From NCBI GenBank assembly GCA_024742415.1, contig JANSYN010000004.1, positions 1 to 64,000 on the forward strand: a stretch of DNA of 64,000 bases, given 5' to 3'. Numbering within the stretch: the first letter of the stretch is position 1; every line of letters begins with the position of its first letter. The notes under the pieces are model-generated. The model had not been told where the DNA came from. It saw only the letters and a program-made list of their open reading frames with translations, and did no database searches. Source of the DNA: Gammaproteobacteria bacterium (lineage in GTDB: Bacteria > Pseudomonadota > Gammaproteobacteria > Pseudomonadales > Halieaceae). Below are positions 34,341 through 44,094 of this stretch, in pieces. The position numbers and the translations under genes are program-made.

Positions 34341-36560
34341 TCACGGCATAGGCATTGGATCGGGATCGTCACAGAAGTCAGGCTGTGGGCTGAAACCGCA
34401 GGGGTCGGTAATCTCCTCACAGGCAAATTCATAAATCGCAGGAGGATTGTCAACCGCGTTAAGCGTGACGCTGACAACACCCGGCTCATCATTGAATGTG
34501 TCGGGGAAATCCGTCACCAGCTCAAAACCAAACGCACCGTAAGCTGCAGTGTTGGCAATCTCAAAGGAATTTCTGGACAGCAACTTGCAATCGCCGCGAA
34601 CAGCAACGCTAACCGTGGAGCCGCCCGGCGGCCGGTTGTTGAATGTGTCAGCGATGAGCACCTGCTGGGTTGCCCGACTGCGCGTTGTGCTAACCACATT
34701 CCCGCCACGCACCATGATGGCAGAGAAGTCCAGGCCATCGGAAAGAATCGCGATGTTCGAAGCGAACACGTTCACCAACTCCCTGCTACACCACACGCCG
34801 TCACCCTCAGGTGGGCAGAGCAGGCCGTTGTAGACCGCCGGATCATCGTTGTTGTCGTACGTGTTGTTGCCATTGAGATCAACAAATATCTCTTCCTGGC
34901 CGGCAATACAGCGCAGCGTTTCCGGGGCCGCAAGGCACTGCGGATCAGCCGGTGTGTATACGCCGTCTTCGTTGTGGTCGATGAAGGCCTCGGGCAGGTT
35001 GTCGAACAGGTTTGCCTCGTCCTGGTCGAGAACGCCGTTGCCGTTGCGGTCGATGAAGGATTCTTCACCCAGGGCGTGAACCAAAATGGCAGAGCGCTGG
35101 CCGCGGATAAAACCGAGGTCCTGCAGGCAGGGGCCCCATGCGCCGTTGTGGCCCGGGCAGTCATAGTCATCATCAAAGATGGTTTTAACCAGCGAGGTAC
35201 CTGTCAGCGTCGGGAAGCGCGGCTCCTGCGAGCGCCACTGCACACTACATACGCCCGCGAGGGTGGTACAGGAGCCGACAATGGCGCCGTATTCGGTCGT
35301 AAATACCGCGGAGGTACCGTCTACTACCGGGTTGTTGAATTTGTCAGCCATAGACACTGTCAGTGTGCGAGTCTCGCCGTCCAGGTCAAAGGCATTGGCC
35401 ACAACAAAGGTTTCACTGATCGCCAGGCTGATAGAGTTCTGGTCGGGAAGCCCGGTGGTCACGGTAAGAATATCGGAAACGGTAGAGACCGGGTTGCCCG
35501 AGCCATCATCCACGGTGGCAATCACACGCACCGAGGTGGCGACGTCACCAGCCTGAACGATGGTTGAAACCTGACCCTCGCCGTTGCTCAGGGCAGACGC
35601 CGTCGTAAGAGCGAGACCGCCGACGTCAGTGGTCAGCGCAAAGTTGACTGTGATGCCCTGTAGGGGCTGGCCAGCACCATCGGCCACCTGGAAGGTAACC
35701 TGTGAAGTTTCCTGACGGTTTTGACCACCAGTGCCGCGCAGGACGATCAGGTCTGGCTCGGCACTGACGAACAAGACAGCGTTCGCTTCAGGTGAGGCAA
35801 TGCTCAGCGTGCCGAACGCCTGTGCGCCGGCACCGACAAGGCTGGCTGTGACTTCGTCAATGCCAGTACAGCCCGCTGCGGTATACAGCGTGGAAGCCTG
35901 GCCGTTAATTGACGTGGTGGGGTTCTCCGGGTTGATGGTTGCTTGTCCCGCAGCGATACAGCCACTGTTAAAGCGTACTTCCTCGGACGTGGTTATGCGT
36001 TTGCCATCTTCATCCAGAATGATGACAGAGAGCTGTGCGTTGCCGGTAGCCGCCAGCGTGGATGCCGGCTCAATGGCCACTTCATTTTCGATGAAGGTGC
36101 CGTCGGGTTCGAGTCGGCCGATACGCAAGCCGGTCGCGCCCACCTGAATGTTCAGCGTGGCGGCAAGTTCAAGGCCATTGGCCAGCGTCACCGTAGCGGT
36201 AATGGTGCCTGCACCGCGCTCGTCGCCGGCTTCCACCTGGAAGGTAGCCACGCCGTTGGAATCGGTCAGCGCGGTGCCGGTGGTCGGAAAGATATCGCCA
36301 ATAGTGGATTCAACATTGACCACGAGGTTAGCGCCCTCGCCAGCGACCAGCGCACGCAGGGAGCCCGGAGAAGACGCTGTAACAATACTTGTGGGGTTGC
36401 CCTGGGGGTCGAACAGCTGCAGGGTCAGTTGCCCCTCACCGTCGTCGCTGGGCACAAAGAAGCCACCGCCACCGCCACCGCCGCCACAGGCAGTCAGTGC
36501 AAAAAGAAACGCAAGAAAGACAGCCGCACGGCTGAGTAGAGTGCCACCCCATTTGATCAT
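34341..36560 (-). CDS. Large lipoprotein with Ig-like repeats and EF-hand-type loops
   Basis: The 739-residue protein starts at an ATG with AGGGGA six bases upstream. The signal peptide ends in lipobox LTAC (Cys25), followed by a run of eight glycines, a flexible tether. Several bacterial Ig-like (Big_1/invasin-type) domains follow, marked by repeats of the kind VTFQVADGAGQPLQGITVNFAL and ADKFNNPVVDGTSAVFTTEYG. Between about residues 500 and 575 three calcium-loop sequences appear: DRNGNGVLDQDE, DHNEDGVYTPAD and DLNGNNTYDNND. The first is a canonical EF-hand/dockerin loop. Eight or more cysteines lie in the second half. A surface adhesion or structural role is likely. The upstream region is AT-rich and probably holds its promoter. 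Confidence 0.82.
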   Translation of the reverse strand: MIKWGGTLLSRAAVFLAFLFALTACGGGGGGGGFFVPSDDGEGQLTLQLFDPQGNPTSIVTASSPGSLRALVAGEGANLVVNVESTIGDIFPTTGTALTDSNGVATFQVEAGDERGAGTITATVTLANGLELAATLNIQVGATGLRIGRLEPDGTFIENEVAIEPASTLAATGNAQLSVIILDEDGKRITTSEEVRFNSGCIAAGQATINPENPTTSINGQASTLYTAAGCTGIDEVTASLVGAGAQAFGTLSIASPEANAVLFVSAEPDLIVLRGTGGQNRQETSQVTFQVADGAGQPLQGITVNFALTTDVGGLALTTASALSNGEGQVSTIVQAGDVATSVRVIATVDDGSGNPVSTVSDILTVTTGLPDQNSISLAISETFVVANAFDLDGETRTLTVSMADKFNNPVVDGTSAVFTTEYGAIVGSCTTLAGVCSVQWRSQEPRFPTLTGTSLVKTIFDDDYDCPGHNGAWGPCLQDLGFIRGQRSAILVHALGEESFIDRNGNGVLDQDEANLFDNLPEAFIDHNEDGVYTPADPQCLAAPETLRCIAGQEEIFVDLNGNNTYDNNDDPAVYNGLLCPPEGDGVWCSRELVNVFASNIAILSDGLDFSAIMVRGGNVVSTTRSRATQQVLIADTFNNRPPGGSTVSVAVRGDCKLLSRNSFEIANTAAYGAFGFELVTDFPDTFNDEPGVVSVTLNAVDNPPAIYEFACEEITDPCGFSPQPDFCDDPDPMPMP

Positions 36561-36903
36561 TTTTATCCCCTGTAGCCTGCTCGACGGCAGATCTAGCTGT
36601 TTTTAGTACCCTTCAGTGATTCTGCGATCTTTGCCCACAGAGTCAACCTTTGAATTGCCTACTTTATTACACCTTAATATTGAAATATCAAAAAAAATCA
36701 TGAAATACAGTCTGTTAGGGCGCTTTTGTGATTTTTCACACTGTCCAAAGGGCCGTTTCCCGTTGCGGCGATGACGCCGCCTGATGACGCCGCTGAGGCG
36801 AGCGTGTTGCGATGTGTCCTGCGCGCTCTGGCCGCACGAAAATAACCGGGCGAGCGGCCGATCTTTATTGCCTTGCAAGGTGGACCTCCTTACCATCGCG
36901 CAG
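36561..36903. other. Intergenic region with AT-rich promoter zone
   Basis: These 343 bases separate the divergent lipoprotein and GT2 genes. The part at 36650-36740 is strongly AT-rich, with an A8 run, and fits a promoter for the lipoprotein gene. No gene or terminator is seen. Confidence 0.5.
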
Positions 36904-37752
36904 ATGCATGCTCCGGATGCCTCCTCCCATCACCTTGGCGTTGCCATCGTTGTGCACAATAGTGCGCTTGCCCAGTTGCGCACTGCGCTGGCGACCCTGC
37001 GTGTTGCACTGGACGCGGCCCTGCGCGACGGGCAATTGCGCAGCGCCAGCGTTCATGTGGTCGATAACGCTTCGCAACCGGATTATCGCCAGTCCGTGCA
37101 GGCGCTGCTGGCGGATCTGGCCTGGCAGGAGCCCTTTCTCGTAGCCTATGTGCAGAATGACAGCAATGCCGGCTTCGGCGCGGGGCATAATCTGGCGTTG
37201 TCACACTCCCGGGGCGACTTTCACCTGATACTGAATCCCGATGTCGAGCTGGCGCCACAAGCGCTTGCAGCAGGGCTTGAGTGTCTGCGCAGTGATTCGG
37301 CGGTCGTCGCGCTCAGCCCAAGGGTAGTTGGCCCCGCAGGGGCGCGGGAGTACCTGTGCAAACGCTATCCGTCGCTGCTGGTACTGGGCTTGCGCGCCTA
37401 TGCGCCTGCTGGCGTGCAGCGCTGGTTCAGTGCGCGACTGGCGCACTACGACATGCGCGATGAGTGCGGCGATGTCGACCCTGTGGATGTTGAGATCATC
37501 AGCGGTTGTTTCATGCTCTGTCGCAGCGACGACCTGCGGGCTATTGGCGGTTTTGATGAGCGCTACTTCCTGTATTTCGAGGATTTCGACCTGTCGTTGC
37601 GCCTGCGACAGCGCGGCACCCTGCGTTATTTACCCGCGATGAACATTGTGCACCATGGTGGTTACGTCGCACGCAAGGGCTGGCGTCACCTAGGCTGGTT
37701 TGTGCGCTCCGCCGTACGCTTCTTCAATGGGCACGGCTGGCGGTTTATCTAG
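36904..37752 (+). CDS. GT2-family glycosyltransferase (rhamnosyltransferase-like)
   Basis: The ATG at 36904 gives 282 residues and places the first strand, LGVAIVVHNS, close to the N-terminus as in GT-A enzymes. Motifs include HVVDNASQPDY, NDSNAGFGAGHNLAL and the metal-binding region LILNPDVEL. Near the end, VEIISGCFMLCRSDDLRAIGGFDERYFLYFEDFDLSLRLRQRG is the ED-x-D-L/C-R pattern of dTDP-rhamnosyltransferase-like enzymes. It is cytoplasmic and adds a sugar to a lipid-linked or other glycan. It stands apart from the main polysaccharide block, and no ribosome-binding site of note precedes it; GTG at 36880 is an alternative start. Donor sugar is not known. Confidence 0.88.
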   Translation: MHAPDASSHHLGVAIVVHNSALAQLRTALATLRVALDAALRDGQLRSASVHVVDNASQPDYRQSVQALLADLAWQEPFLVAYVQNDSNAGFGAGHNLALSHSRGDFHLILNPDVELAPQALAAGLECLRSDSAVVALSPRVVGPAGAREYLCKRYPSLLVLGLRAYAPAGVQRWFSARLAHYDMRDECGDVDPVDVEIISGCFMLCRSDDLRAIGGFDERYFLYFEDFDLSLRLRQRGTLRYLPAMNIVHHGGYVARKGWRHLGWFVRSAVRFFNGHGWRFI

Positions 37753-37882
37753 CGCAGTTTGGTCGCGCTGCGCCGGGCAGTGACGCGCCCAAATCCCGCC
37801 GCAGGATACTTTGCGTGCTGCAAAGCTGCTAGACTTGGTGTTTGTTTTGCGTCTTTCCGTACACGTGGGTCAGGGTCCCGGT

Positions 37883-38638
37883 ATGCATGAATTGAGCCGT
37901 TTGGCTTATTTGAATAGTCTGGGTATTGACGCTTACATCTCTCGTGGGCAGCAACCGGGCGCGGCACCGAGCCGCCGTCTGATGGTCGTCCCCCCGCCGG
38001 CCGGGGCACTGGCAGCAACCGCGCCCTCAACCGCCGCATCAAACATGCCGGCGCCGGCTGTGCGGCCTTCCCTGGACCTGAGTCCGTCGTCGCGACCGGT
38101 GGTGCCGCGCGGTCTTGATCGGGCCAGTCACGGCGAGACTCCCGGCGCAAGGGGCAGCAGCACGAATACGAGGCCAGCAGCGGCAGAAAAGGCACACGTG
38201 ACATTCAGTCTCGCGGCGCTGGTCGCCGGGCGTATTCTCTGGCTGGAAAGCCTGGGCGAGATGCCGCTGGCATCTGAGCAGGTGTCGCTGGTGCAAGCCA
38301 TGGCCCATGCCCTGGAGCGCTGCGTGGCGGCATCGCAGGCAGGTGCGGCGCAGCGTCCAGAGATAGCGCGCTTTGACTGGCCCATGCATCAAAATCAGCA
38401 ACTCGACAACAGCCGTGAAGCTGCCCTGGCCGGACTGACGGCTTTCATGCAACGCAGGATCGAGCAACACCAGTGCCGGGCGGTTGTGATGCTGGGCAGC
38501 GAAACCGCACAGTGGGTTGCAGGCTCCGCGCTTGATGTGCCGGTTGTGCAAAGCCTATCTACTCGGCAGATGATCGAAGACGCAGCCTCCAAGGCGCAGG
38601 TATGGCGAGAACTGTCGCCACTGCGCGTTTCTGACTGA
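37883..38638 (+). CDS. holD: Probable DNA polymerase III psi subunit
   Basis: The ATG at 37883 (MHELSRLAYLNSLGIDAYISR) gives 251 residues, far longer than the 137 of E. coli HolD. The N-terminal 25 residues match in style the short conserved peptide by which psi binds chi in Pseudomonas, and the gene lies directly before rimI as holD does in E. coli and Pseudomonas. A Pro/Ala/Ser-rich linker covers about residues 45-115. The C-terminal domain (RILWLESLGEMPLASEQV, VVMLGSETAQWVAG) has the small alpha/beta look of psi. The call rests on position and on recall of the Pseudomonas protein, as sequence identity to HolD is low. Confidence 0.62.
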   Translation: MHELSRLAYLNSLGIDAYISRGQQPGAAPSRRLMVVPPPAGALAATAPSTAASNMPAPAVRPSLDLSPSSRPVVPRGLDRASHGETPGARGSSTNTRPAAAEKAHVTFSLAALVAGRILWLESLGEMPLASEQVSLVQAMAHALERCVAASQAGAAQRPEIARFDWPMHQNQQLDNSREAALAGLTAFMQRRIEQHQCRAVVMLGSETAQWVAGSALDVPVVQSLSTRQMIEDAASKAQVWRELSPLRVSD

Positions 38639-38661
38639 CGCCCTGGCGAGCGTAGAGGGCG

Positions 38662-39144
38662 ATGTCTGCAGGTTGGGTACGGCGCGCAAGGGCCGAGGAT
38701 ATCGATTCGATAGTCGCCATTGACGCTATCGTCAATCCTACGCCCTGGCCGCGCAGTCGCTTTGTGACCCTGATGGGCCGCGCCGCCGATGCTCCTGCAT
38801 CACTGCTGGTGTGTGAGGATGTAGGCCGCGTTTGCGGGTACCTCGTGTACAACACCGTATTGGATGAAAGCACGATTGAAAATATTGGTATCCGTCAGGA
38901 TTGCCAGCGCCGTGGCATGGCGCGCAAGCTCGTCAGTGTTGCGCTCGACCAGATGCTGCTTGTGGGTATCAGGCGCTGTCTGCTCGAAGTGCGCGTGTCG
39001 AACACGCCGGCACGCGGTTTGTATGACGCCCTGGGTTTTGTCCATGACGGCGTGCGCAAAAATTATTATCGCAGCGAGTCCGGACCCGAGGATGCCTGCC
39101 TGATGTCACTGGATCTGCAGGGTGAACACGATGAACGTGCTTGA
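38662..39144 (+). CDS. rimI: Ribosomal protein S18 alanine N-acetyltransferase
   Basis: RimI acetylates the N-terminal alanine of ribosomal protein S18. The 160-residue protein is a GNAT acetyltransferase. The acetyl-CoA loop is IRQDCQRRGMARKLV, and the conserved end is LEVRVSNTPARGLYDALGFVHDGVRKNYY, including the tyrosines used in catalysis. The gene order with the psi-like gene supports the call. The stop codon overlaps the start of the next small gene. Confidence 0.93.
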   Translation: MSAGWVRRARAEDIDSIVAIDAIVNPTPWPRSRFVTLMGRAADAPASLLVCEDVGRVCGYLVYNTVLDESTIENIGIRQDCQRRGMARKLVSVALDQMLLVGIRRCLLEVRVSNTPARGLYDALGFVHDGVRKNYYRSESGPEDACLMSLDLQGEHDERA

Positions 39145-39526
39145 AACGGAATGGTGGACAGTCGCAGTGCCGCCGCAATGGTGGGCTGACACCGAAGAAG
39201 AGAGCATCCTGATCGGTGATTGCGATGACGTTGGCTGTATTGAGATCAGCACGCTACACAGTGAATCAGGGCCTTTCGACGCGGGTCAGATCCAGGCGAT
39301 CGCCGAGCAGACCGCTGACCAGACGCTAACGTGGCGCAAGGTGACGCTGGGTGATTTTTCCGGTCTCTATGGTGCCTGGACTGAAGACGACAGCGCGGTG
39401 CGCGAGTGGTATGTGGCCCGCGGCCCCATGCTGCTGTACATCACCTACAGCTGTGCCCTGGAAAATAGCGGCATGGACGACGCCGCCGTTGACGAGTTGC
39501 TCGACACCCTGATGCCGCTGGCATAG
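39131..39526 (+). CDS. Small acidic protein of unknown function
   Basis: The ATG at 39131 gives 131 residues; a GTG at 39122 would add three. The protein is acidic and Trp-rich near its start (ETEWWTVAVPPQWWADTEEE) with no signal peptide or membrane segment. FSGLYGAWTEDDSAVREWYV and MLLYITYSCALEN suggest a compact alpha/beta fold. It overlaps rimI by 14 bases and is probably cotranscribed with it. I do not recognise the family. Confidence 0.7.
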   Translation: MNVLETEWWTVAVPPQWWADTEEESILIGDCDDVGCIEISTLHSESGPFDAGQIQAIAEQTADQTLTWRKVTLGDFSGLYGAWTEDDSAVREWYVARGPMLLYITYSCALENSGMDDAAVDELLDTLMPLA

Positions 39527-39640
39527 GCCGCTGCGGCGACAAGCTGTAAGAGCACCGGAACCCCCTGGTTTGCGGCTATGCGGCAGTTCCGTAGCCCCGC
39601 GAAACAGCAGGCAGTAGGGCGCCTGAAAAACTGCTGCGGC

Positions 39641-40354
39641 TCAGGAAATAGTCCCGGTCACGCGCACGCGCTTCGAGCCCTTTGCAGGACGTTCCTTGAG
39701 GGCATCCTGGTACTTCTTGATGCGGTCATCCACAATGTTTTTGAGGACGATAATCAGGCCAGTAAAGATAAACGCCCCGGGCGGTAGGATGGCGAGCAGG
39801 AAGGGTTCGTAGTTGGAAAAAACCGTGACCTGCCAACTGGCGGCCCCGGGCCCAAACAGTAAATCCATATTGGCAAACAATGCGCCCGTGCCAAGTAGCT
39901 CACGCATTGCGCCCAACAGCACCAGCACCAGCGCAAAACCGATGCCCATGATGAATCCATCATAGAGGGCAGGCATAACGCGGTTGCGTGCCGCAAATCC
40001 ATCAGCCCGGCCCAGAATGACACAGTTGGTGGTGATCAACGGAAGAAAAATACCGAGGATCTGGTACAGCTCGTAGGCAAAGGCCTGCATCAGCAGTTCG
40101 ATGCAGGTAACCGCCGCCGCAATGATCATGACGAAAGCCGGCAACCTGACGGCATCAGACACAATATTGCGGATAATGGAGACTGCGGTGTTCGAGCACA
40201 TCAGTACAACGATGGTGGCCAGGCCCAGGCCAATGGAATTCACCACGCTGCCGGTGACGGCGAGCAAGGGGCACAGACCCAGCAGCTGCACGATAGCCGG
40301 ATTGTTCTTCCACAGCCCATTGAGGGACAGCTCTTTGTAACTGGTGTCGGCCAT
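39641..40354 (-). CDS. rnfE: Rnf electron-transport complex subunit RnfE
   Basis: RnfE is one of the integral membrane subunits of the Rnf (ion-translocating NADH:ferredoxin oxidoreductase) complex. This 237-residue protein begins near [28 protein letters not shown], the typical RnfE/NqrD start, and has about six transmembrane helices. The segments [14 protein letters not shown] and [23 protein letters not shown] are hallmarks. It is the last gene of the six-gene operon, abutting rnfG. No nth gene follows, unlike the E. coli arrangement. Confidence 0.96.
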   Translation of the reverse strand: MADTSYKELSLNGLWKNNPAIVQLLGLCPLLAVTGSVVNSIGLGLATIVVLMCSNTAVSIIRNIVSDAVRLPAFVMIIAAAVTCIELLMQAFAYELYQILGIFLPLITTNCVILGRADGFAARNRVMPALYDGFIMGIGFALVLVLLGAMRELLGTGALFANMDLLFGPGAASWQVTVFSNYEPFLLAILPPGAFIFTGLIIVLKNIVDDRIKKYQDALKERPAKGSKRVRVTGTIS

Positions 40355-41004
40355 TACGAGGCGTCTCCTGCTGGTTCATCGCCCAGCTCAAAAAGTTCTG
40401 TGCGGTTATCGGCTGCAAATTGTAAGGTGCGCAGTATCACGCCGACAACCGCGCGCGGCGTGATAGTGGCGCCGGTGAACTGATCGAATACGCCCTTGTC
40501 TTTTTTAACCGCCCACTGCTTGATGGTCGGGTTGCCCAGGCTGCGTCCGGAGAAATCCAGTATCCAGTCCGACTTTCGCAGGTCTACCTTGTCACCCAGG
40601 CCCGGTGTTTCGCGGTGATTGAGGACCCTGACCCCGGCAATGGTGCCATCCACGTTGACGCCAACAATAAGGTCGATGTCGCCGGTATAGCCGTCGTGGG
40701 CGGTGGCGGGAATTATCACGGCGACCACATCTTGCCCGCGGCGTGCACGGTAAATACGTTTCTCGGTGCGCAGGCCCAGGCCTGCGGTGTCAGTGCCAAC
40801 GGTAAGGGTGTCGTCGAGCATTGAATTATCGTGGCGCTCGCGCGGCACAATTTGCAACAAGGCTTTTTCTTCCGCTTCACGAATCTGTTGCGCGATGCCC
40901 GCCTTGGTGGACAGGTGTGTGCCAACAATGAGCAAGGTGGTGCACACGGCAAACAGCGCCAGCAGTACGCTGTTGCGGGTGATCGACTGCCCCAGCATTT
41001 TCAC
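40354..41004 (-). CDS. rnfG: Rnf electron-transport complex subunit RnfG
   Basis: RnfG is a periplasm-facing flavoprotein with one N-terminal membrane anchor ([20 protein letters not shown]). The 216-residue protein has the FMN-binding domain with the covalent attachment site [12 protein letters not shown]; the second threonine of the S/T-GAT motif carries the [22 protein letters not shown] is the usual conserved stretch. The start overlaps the rnfD stop codon by four bases. Confidence 0.96.
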   Translation of the reverse strand: MKMLGQSITRNSVLLALFAVCTTLLIVGTHLSTKAGIAQQIREAEEKALLQIVPRERHDNSMLDDTLTVGTDTAGLGLRTEKRIYRARRGQDVVAVIIPATAHDGYTGDIDLIVGVNVDGTIAGVRVLNHRETPGLGDKVDLRKSDWILDFSGRSLGNPTIKQWAVKKDKGVFDQFTGATITPRAVVGVILRTLQFAADNRTELFELGDEPAGDAS

Positions 41005-42029
41005 GGCTTGTGCTCCCCGCGCTTATGCCCATAGGTGCGTGGCTGGGTGTAGTGATCAATGAATGGCGCAGCGAAATTCATGATCAGCACCGCAAACGCC
41101 ACCGCATCGGGGTAGTTGCCCCGCACGCGAATCGTGTAGATCAGCACACCGATCAGGGCGCCGTAGATGAGCCTGCCGCGCAGCGATACGGCAGAGGTCA
41201 CAGGGTCGGTAACGATAAAGAAAGCCCCAAACATGGTTGCACCGCTGAGCAGGTGAAACAGGGGTGAACCGCCGCTTGCCGAACTGCCGCCGTCATAGAA
41301 CAGGGCTGCCAACAGTGCCAGCGATGCAAGCATGGCAACTGGCGCATGCCAGGTGAAGATGCGTTGATAGAGCAGCCAGGCGCCGCCGGCCAGAAACGCG
41401 ATGTTCACCCACTCCCAGCCGATGCCGGCCCAGCGTCCGAACTGCGCGGTTTCTTTCCACAGGTCTTCAAGCAGCAGGCTGTTGTTCTGGCGCAGCACAT
41501 CCAGCGGTGTCGCCATGGTCACCGCGTCGTAACTGGCAGGCATGAAGCAGGCTTGCAGTGCTTCCAGCAGGCCAGGCACTTCGCCAACCCCGCGCGGCGG
41601 TGCCCATTGCGTCATCTGCAGCGGAAAGGAAATCAGGAGTACAACGTAACCGACCATGGCAGGATTGAACGGGTTGTAGCCCAGCCCGCCATAGAAATGT
41701 TTGGCCAGTAAAATAGAGCTGGCGATGCCGACGGCGATCAACCACCAAGGTGCATAGGGCGGCAGCGCGATACACAAAAGAAAAGCGGTAACCAGCGCAC
41801 TGCAGTCCTTGAGGTAAAAGCCGACATCGCGGCCACGCAGTTTCAGCGCCAGCGCTTCGCAAGCCAGGGCGACCACAGAGCCCCACAAAATATTCACCAG
41901 GGTGCCAAAGCCGAAGAAATGTGTCAGCACAACAATGCCCGGCACAGTGGCCAGCAGCACGTTTTGCATGACGCGCTGTGTGCTCATCGGTCCATGCGCG
42001 TGCGGCGAAGTAATTCGCATCAGGGCCAT
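41001..42029 (-). CDS. rnfD: Rnf electron-transport complex subunit RnfD
   Basis: This 342-residue integral membrane flavoprotein subunit begins RITSPHAHGPMSTQRVMQNVLLATVPGI. It has the FMN site in LLSGATMFGAFFIVTDPVTSA near residue 255, where the threonine is the covalent attachment point. YGGLGYNPFNPAMVGYVVLLI is another family hallmark. Together with RnfG it passes electrons across or along the membrane. It lies one base after rnfC and overlaps rnfG. Confidence 0.96.
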   Translation of the reverse strand: MALMRITSPHAHGPMSTQRVMQNVLLATVPGIVVLTHFFGFGTLVNILWGSVVALACEALALKLRGRDVGFYLKDCSALVTAFLLCIALPPYAPWWLIAVGIASSILLAKHFYGGLGYNPFNPAMVGYVVLLISFPLQMTQWAPPRGVGEVPGLLEALQACFMPASYDAVTMATPLDVLRQNNSLLLEDLWKETAQFGRWAGIGWEWVNIAFLAGGAWLLYQRIFTWHAPVAMLASLALLAALFYDGGSSASGGSPLFHLLSGATMFGAFFIVTDPVTSAVSLRGRLIYGALIGVLIYTIRVRGNYPDAVAFAVLIMNFAAPFIDHYTQPRTYGHKRGEHKP

Positions 42030-42030
42030 A

Positions 42031-44094
42031 TCAGGCGCTCTCCAGGTCCTGCAGCTGCTGCTTCGCGGCGGCTATTTTTTCCGTCAAGCGCTCAACGGAT
42101 GACTCCAGGGCCTCGATCACTTTTTCCGCTTCACCGGCGTCGCGGCTCTGCGCCAGCTTGGCCCTGGAACTGGCCAATCGCTGCTGCAGTTTTTCGAGAT
42201 TGGCCCGAGCGCGCTCCTGTGGCGGCAGCGCGGCCTCCGCTTCCCGGGCGGCCAGGGCCCGCTCGATTGCAGCCTGTGCTGCGCTGGGCGCGCTGTCGTC
42301 CGAGGTCGGTTGCTCCGCGCCGGCGTCGTTTTGTCCATTGGTCGATGCATTCGCCAATTGGTAGGCGTTTAAAGCTTCCTCTGCGGCGCGCAACTTTGCC
42401 TGCGTTTTGTCAACGCCGGCTTGCAGTGCGTCAATATGGTCCGCGCCCTGGTCTTTGGCTTCGCGCAGTTTTGCCAGGGCTGTGTCCAGTCGTTTGCGTG
42501 TCGATACGACGGCTTTTTCCAGTTTTTCCAGTTCGCTCGATGAATCTTCACCGGCACTTTGTGCGGCTTTCTTTGCCTTGGCGCGTTCGATGGCTGCCGC
42601 GATGGGATCCTGCTCGCCAGAACCTGCGGAGGATGCCTCCCGGGCTTTTGCCTCCGCGGCTTGCTTGCGCGCCGCACGCTTTTCTTCTTTTTCGCGCTCT
42701 GCCCGTTCCAGTCGTTCCTGGCGTGCCTCGAAACGCAGGCGTGAATGCTCGGACTTTTCATGGTCGCGGCGCAGCTTGAGGATCTCTGCCTTGGAAGCGC
42801 GATAGTACTGCACCAGCGGTATATTACTGGGGCACACGTAGGAACAGGCGCCGCATTCTATGCAGTCGAACAGGTTGTGCTCTTCGAGCTTGTCAAACTC
42901 CTTGCCCTGTGCGAACCAGAACATTTGCTGTGGCAGCAAGCTGGCGGGACAGGCCTGTGCGCACAGACCACAGCGGATGCAGGCCTGCGCCGGTGGCGGA
43001 GTAGGAAGTTCGGCCTCAGTGGGCGCCAGCAGGCAGTTCGTGGTTTTTACCACCGGAACGGCGTGGTCCGGCACCGTAAACCCCATCATAGGGCCGCCCA
43101 TAATCAGCCGGTTGTTTTTCCCGGCCTCATAGCCTGCCTGCTGCAGCAGGTAACGCATGGGCGTGCCAATCAGCACTTCAAAGTTTCGGGGTTCGCGCAC
43201 GGCATCGCCGGTGACCGTAGTGATACGTGAAATCAGCGGCCTGCCCAGCACGATGGCATCGTAGATGGCTGCGGCGCTGCCCATGTTCTGGCATACGATG
43301 CCGACGTCAGACGGCAGGCCGCCGCTGGGCACTTGTTTACCAGTGAGGATTTCGATCAGCTGCTTTTCACCACCGGACGGGTACTTCGTTGGGAATTCGA
43401 CAACTTGCAGGTCCGTATCGGCGACGGCAGCGCGCATCGCGGCCAGTGCCTCGGGCTTGTTGTCTTCAATGCCCAGCAGTGTTTCCTGCGGGTTGATGAT
43501 GTGGCGCAGAATACGGGCGCCGCCAATGATCTGTGCTGCACGCTCGCGCATGAGTACGTCATCTGCGGTGATGTACGGTTCGCACTCGGTGCCGTTGAGG
43601 ATCAGGGTTTCGATCTGCACGCCGGGTTTGACCGCCAGCTTCACTGCGCTGGGGAAACCGGCACCACCCATGCCAGCGATGCCTGCAGCGCGAATGCGTT
43701 CGAGCAGTTCGGGCTTGTCGATGTGTTCGAAGTCCGGCGTGGCGCTGTCGCCGATGTCGGGCAGCCATTCGTCTTTGCCATCGGTAGCAATAACAATACA
43801 TGGCGCGCTGTGGCCAGAGATGTGGGGTACCAGGCGATCTTCAATGGCCGTCACAGTGCCTGAACTGGAGGCGTGGACCGGCACACTGACCAAGCCCTTG
43901 GGCTGGGCAATGACCTGGCCCTTGAAGACGCGCTGGCCGACCTCAACCACCGGCACTGCCGGTGCGCCGATGTGTTGCGACAGCGGTATGGTGAGTTCGG
44001 GCGGCACGCCGGCAAAGGCGATGGGGCGCTGGACAGACTGGTGCTTGTTCTCCGGCGGGTGAATGCCGCCGTGGAAATCGAATATTTTCCTCAT
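42031..44094 (-). CDS. rnfC: Rnf electron-transport complex subunit RnfC
   Basis: RnfC is the peripheral NADH-oxidising subunit. The ATG at 44094 ([17 protein letters not shown]) gives 687 residues. The NADH/FMN-binding region includes [13 protein letters not shown] and [16 protein letters not shown]. Two [4Fe-4S] sites follow, [12 protein letters not shown] and [12 protein letters not shown]. From about residue 440 there is a long Ala/Lys/Glu-rich coiled-coil tail with repeated [18 protein letters not shown]-type heptads. Such tails are typical of gammaproteobacterial RnfC and vary in length. The start overlaps the rnfB end by four bases. Confidence 0.96.
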   Translation of the reverse strand: MRKIFDFHGGIHPPENKHQSVQRPIAFAGVPPELTIPLSQHIGAPAVPVVEVGQRVFKGQVIAQPKGLVSVPVHASSSGTVTAIEDRLVPHISGHSAPCIVIATDGKDEWLPDIGDSATPDFEHIDKPELLERIRAAGIAGMGGAGFPSAVKLAVKPGVQIETLILNGTECEPYITADDVLMRERAAQIIGGARILRHIINPQETLLGIEDNKPEALAAMRAAVADTDLQVVEFPTKYPSGGEKQLIEILTGKQVPSGGLPSDVGIVCQNMGSAAAIYDAIVLGRPLISRITTVTGDAVREPRNFEVLIGTPMRYLLQQAGYEAGKNNRLIMGGPMMGFTVPDHAVPVVKTTNCLLAPTEAELPTPPPAQACIRCGLCAQACPASLLPQQMFWFAQGKEFDKLEEHNLFDCIECGACSYVCPSNIPLVQYYRASKAEILKLRRDHEKSEHSRLRFEARQERLERAEREKEEKRAARKQAAEAKAREASSAGSGEQDPIAAAIERAKAKKAAQSAGEDSSSELEKLEKAVVSTRKRLDTALAKLREAKDQGADHIDALQAGVDKTQAKLRAAEEALNAYQLANASTNGQNDAGAEQPTSDDSAPSAAQAAIERALAAREAEAALPPQERARANLEKLQQRLASSRAKLAQSRDAGEAEKVIEALESSVERLTEKIAAAKQQLQDLESA

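Noticed and set aside
34260-35567. Open frame of 435 codons on the plus strand
   Set aside because: It is antisense to the Ig-like lipoprotein and runs through a terminator hairpin; composition reflects the opposite strand.
43265-44062. Open frame of 265 codons on the plus strand
   Set aside because: It is antisense to rnfC.
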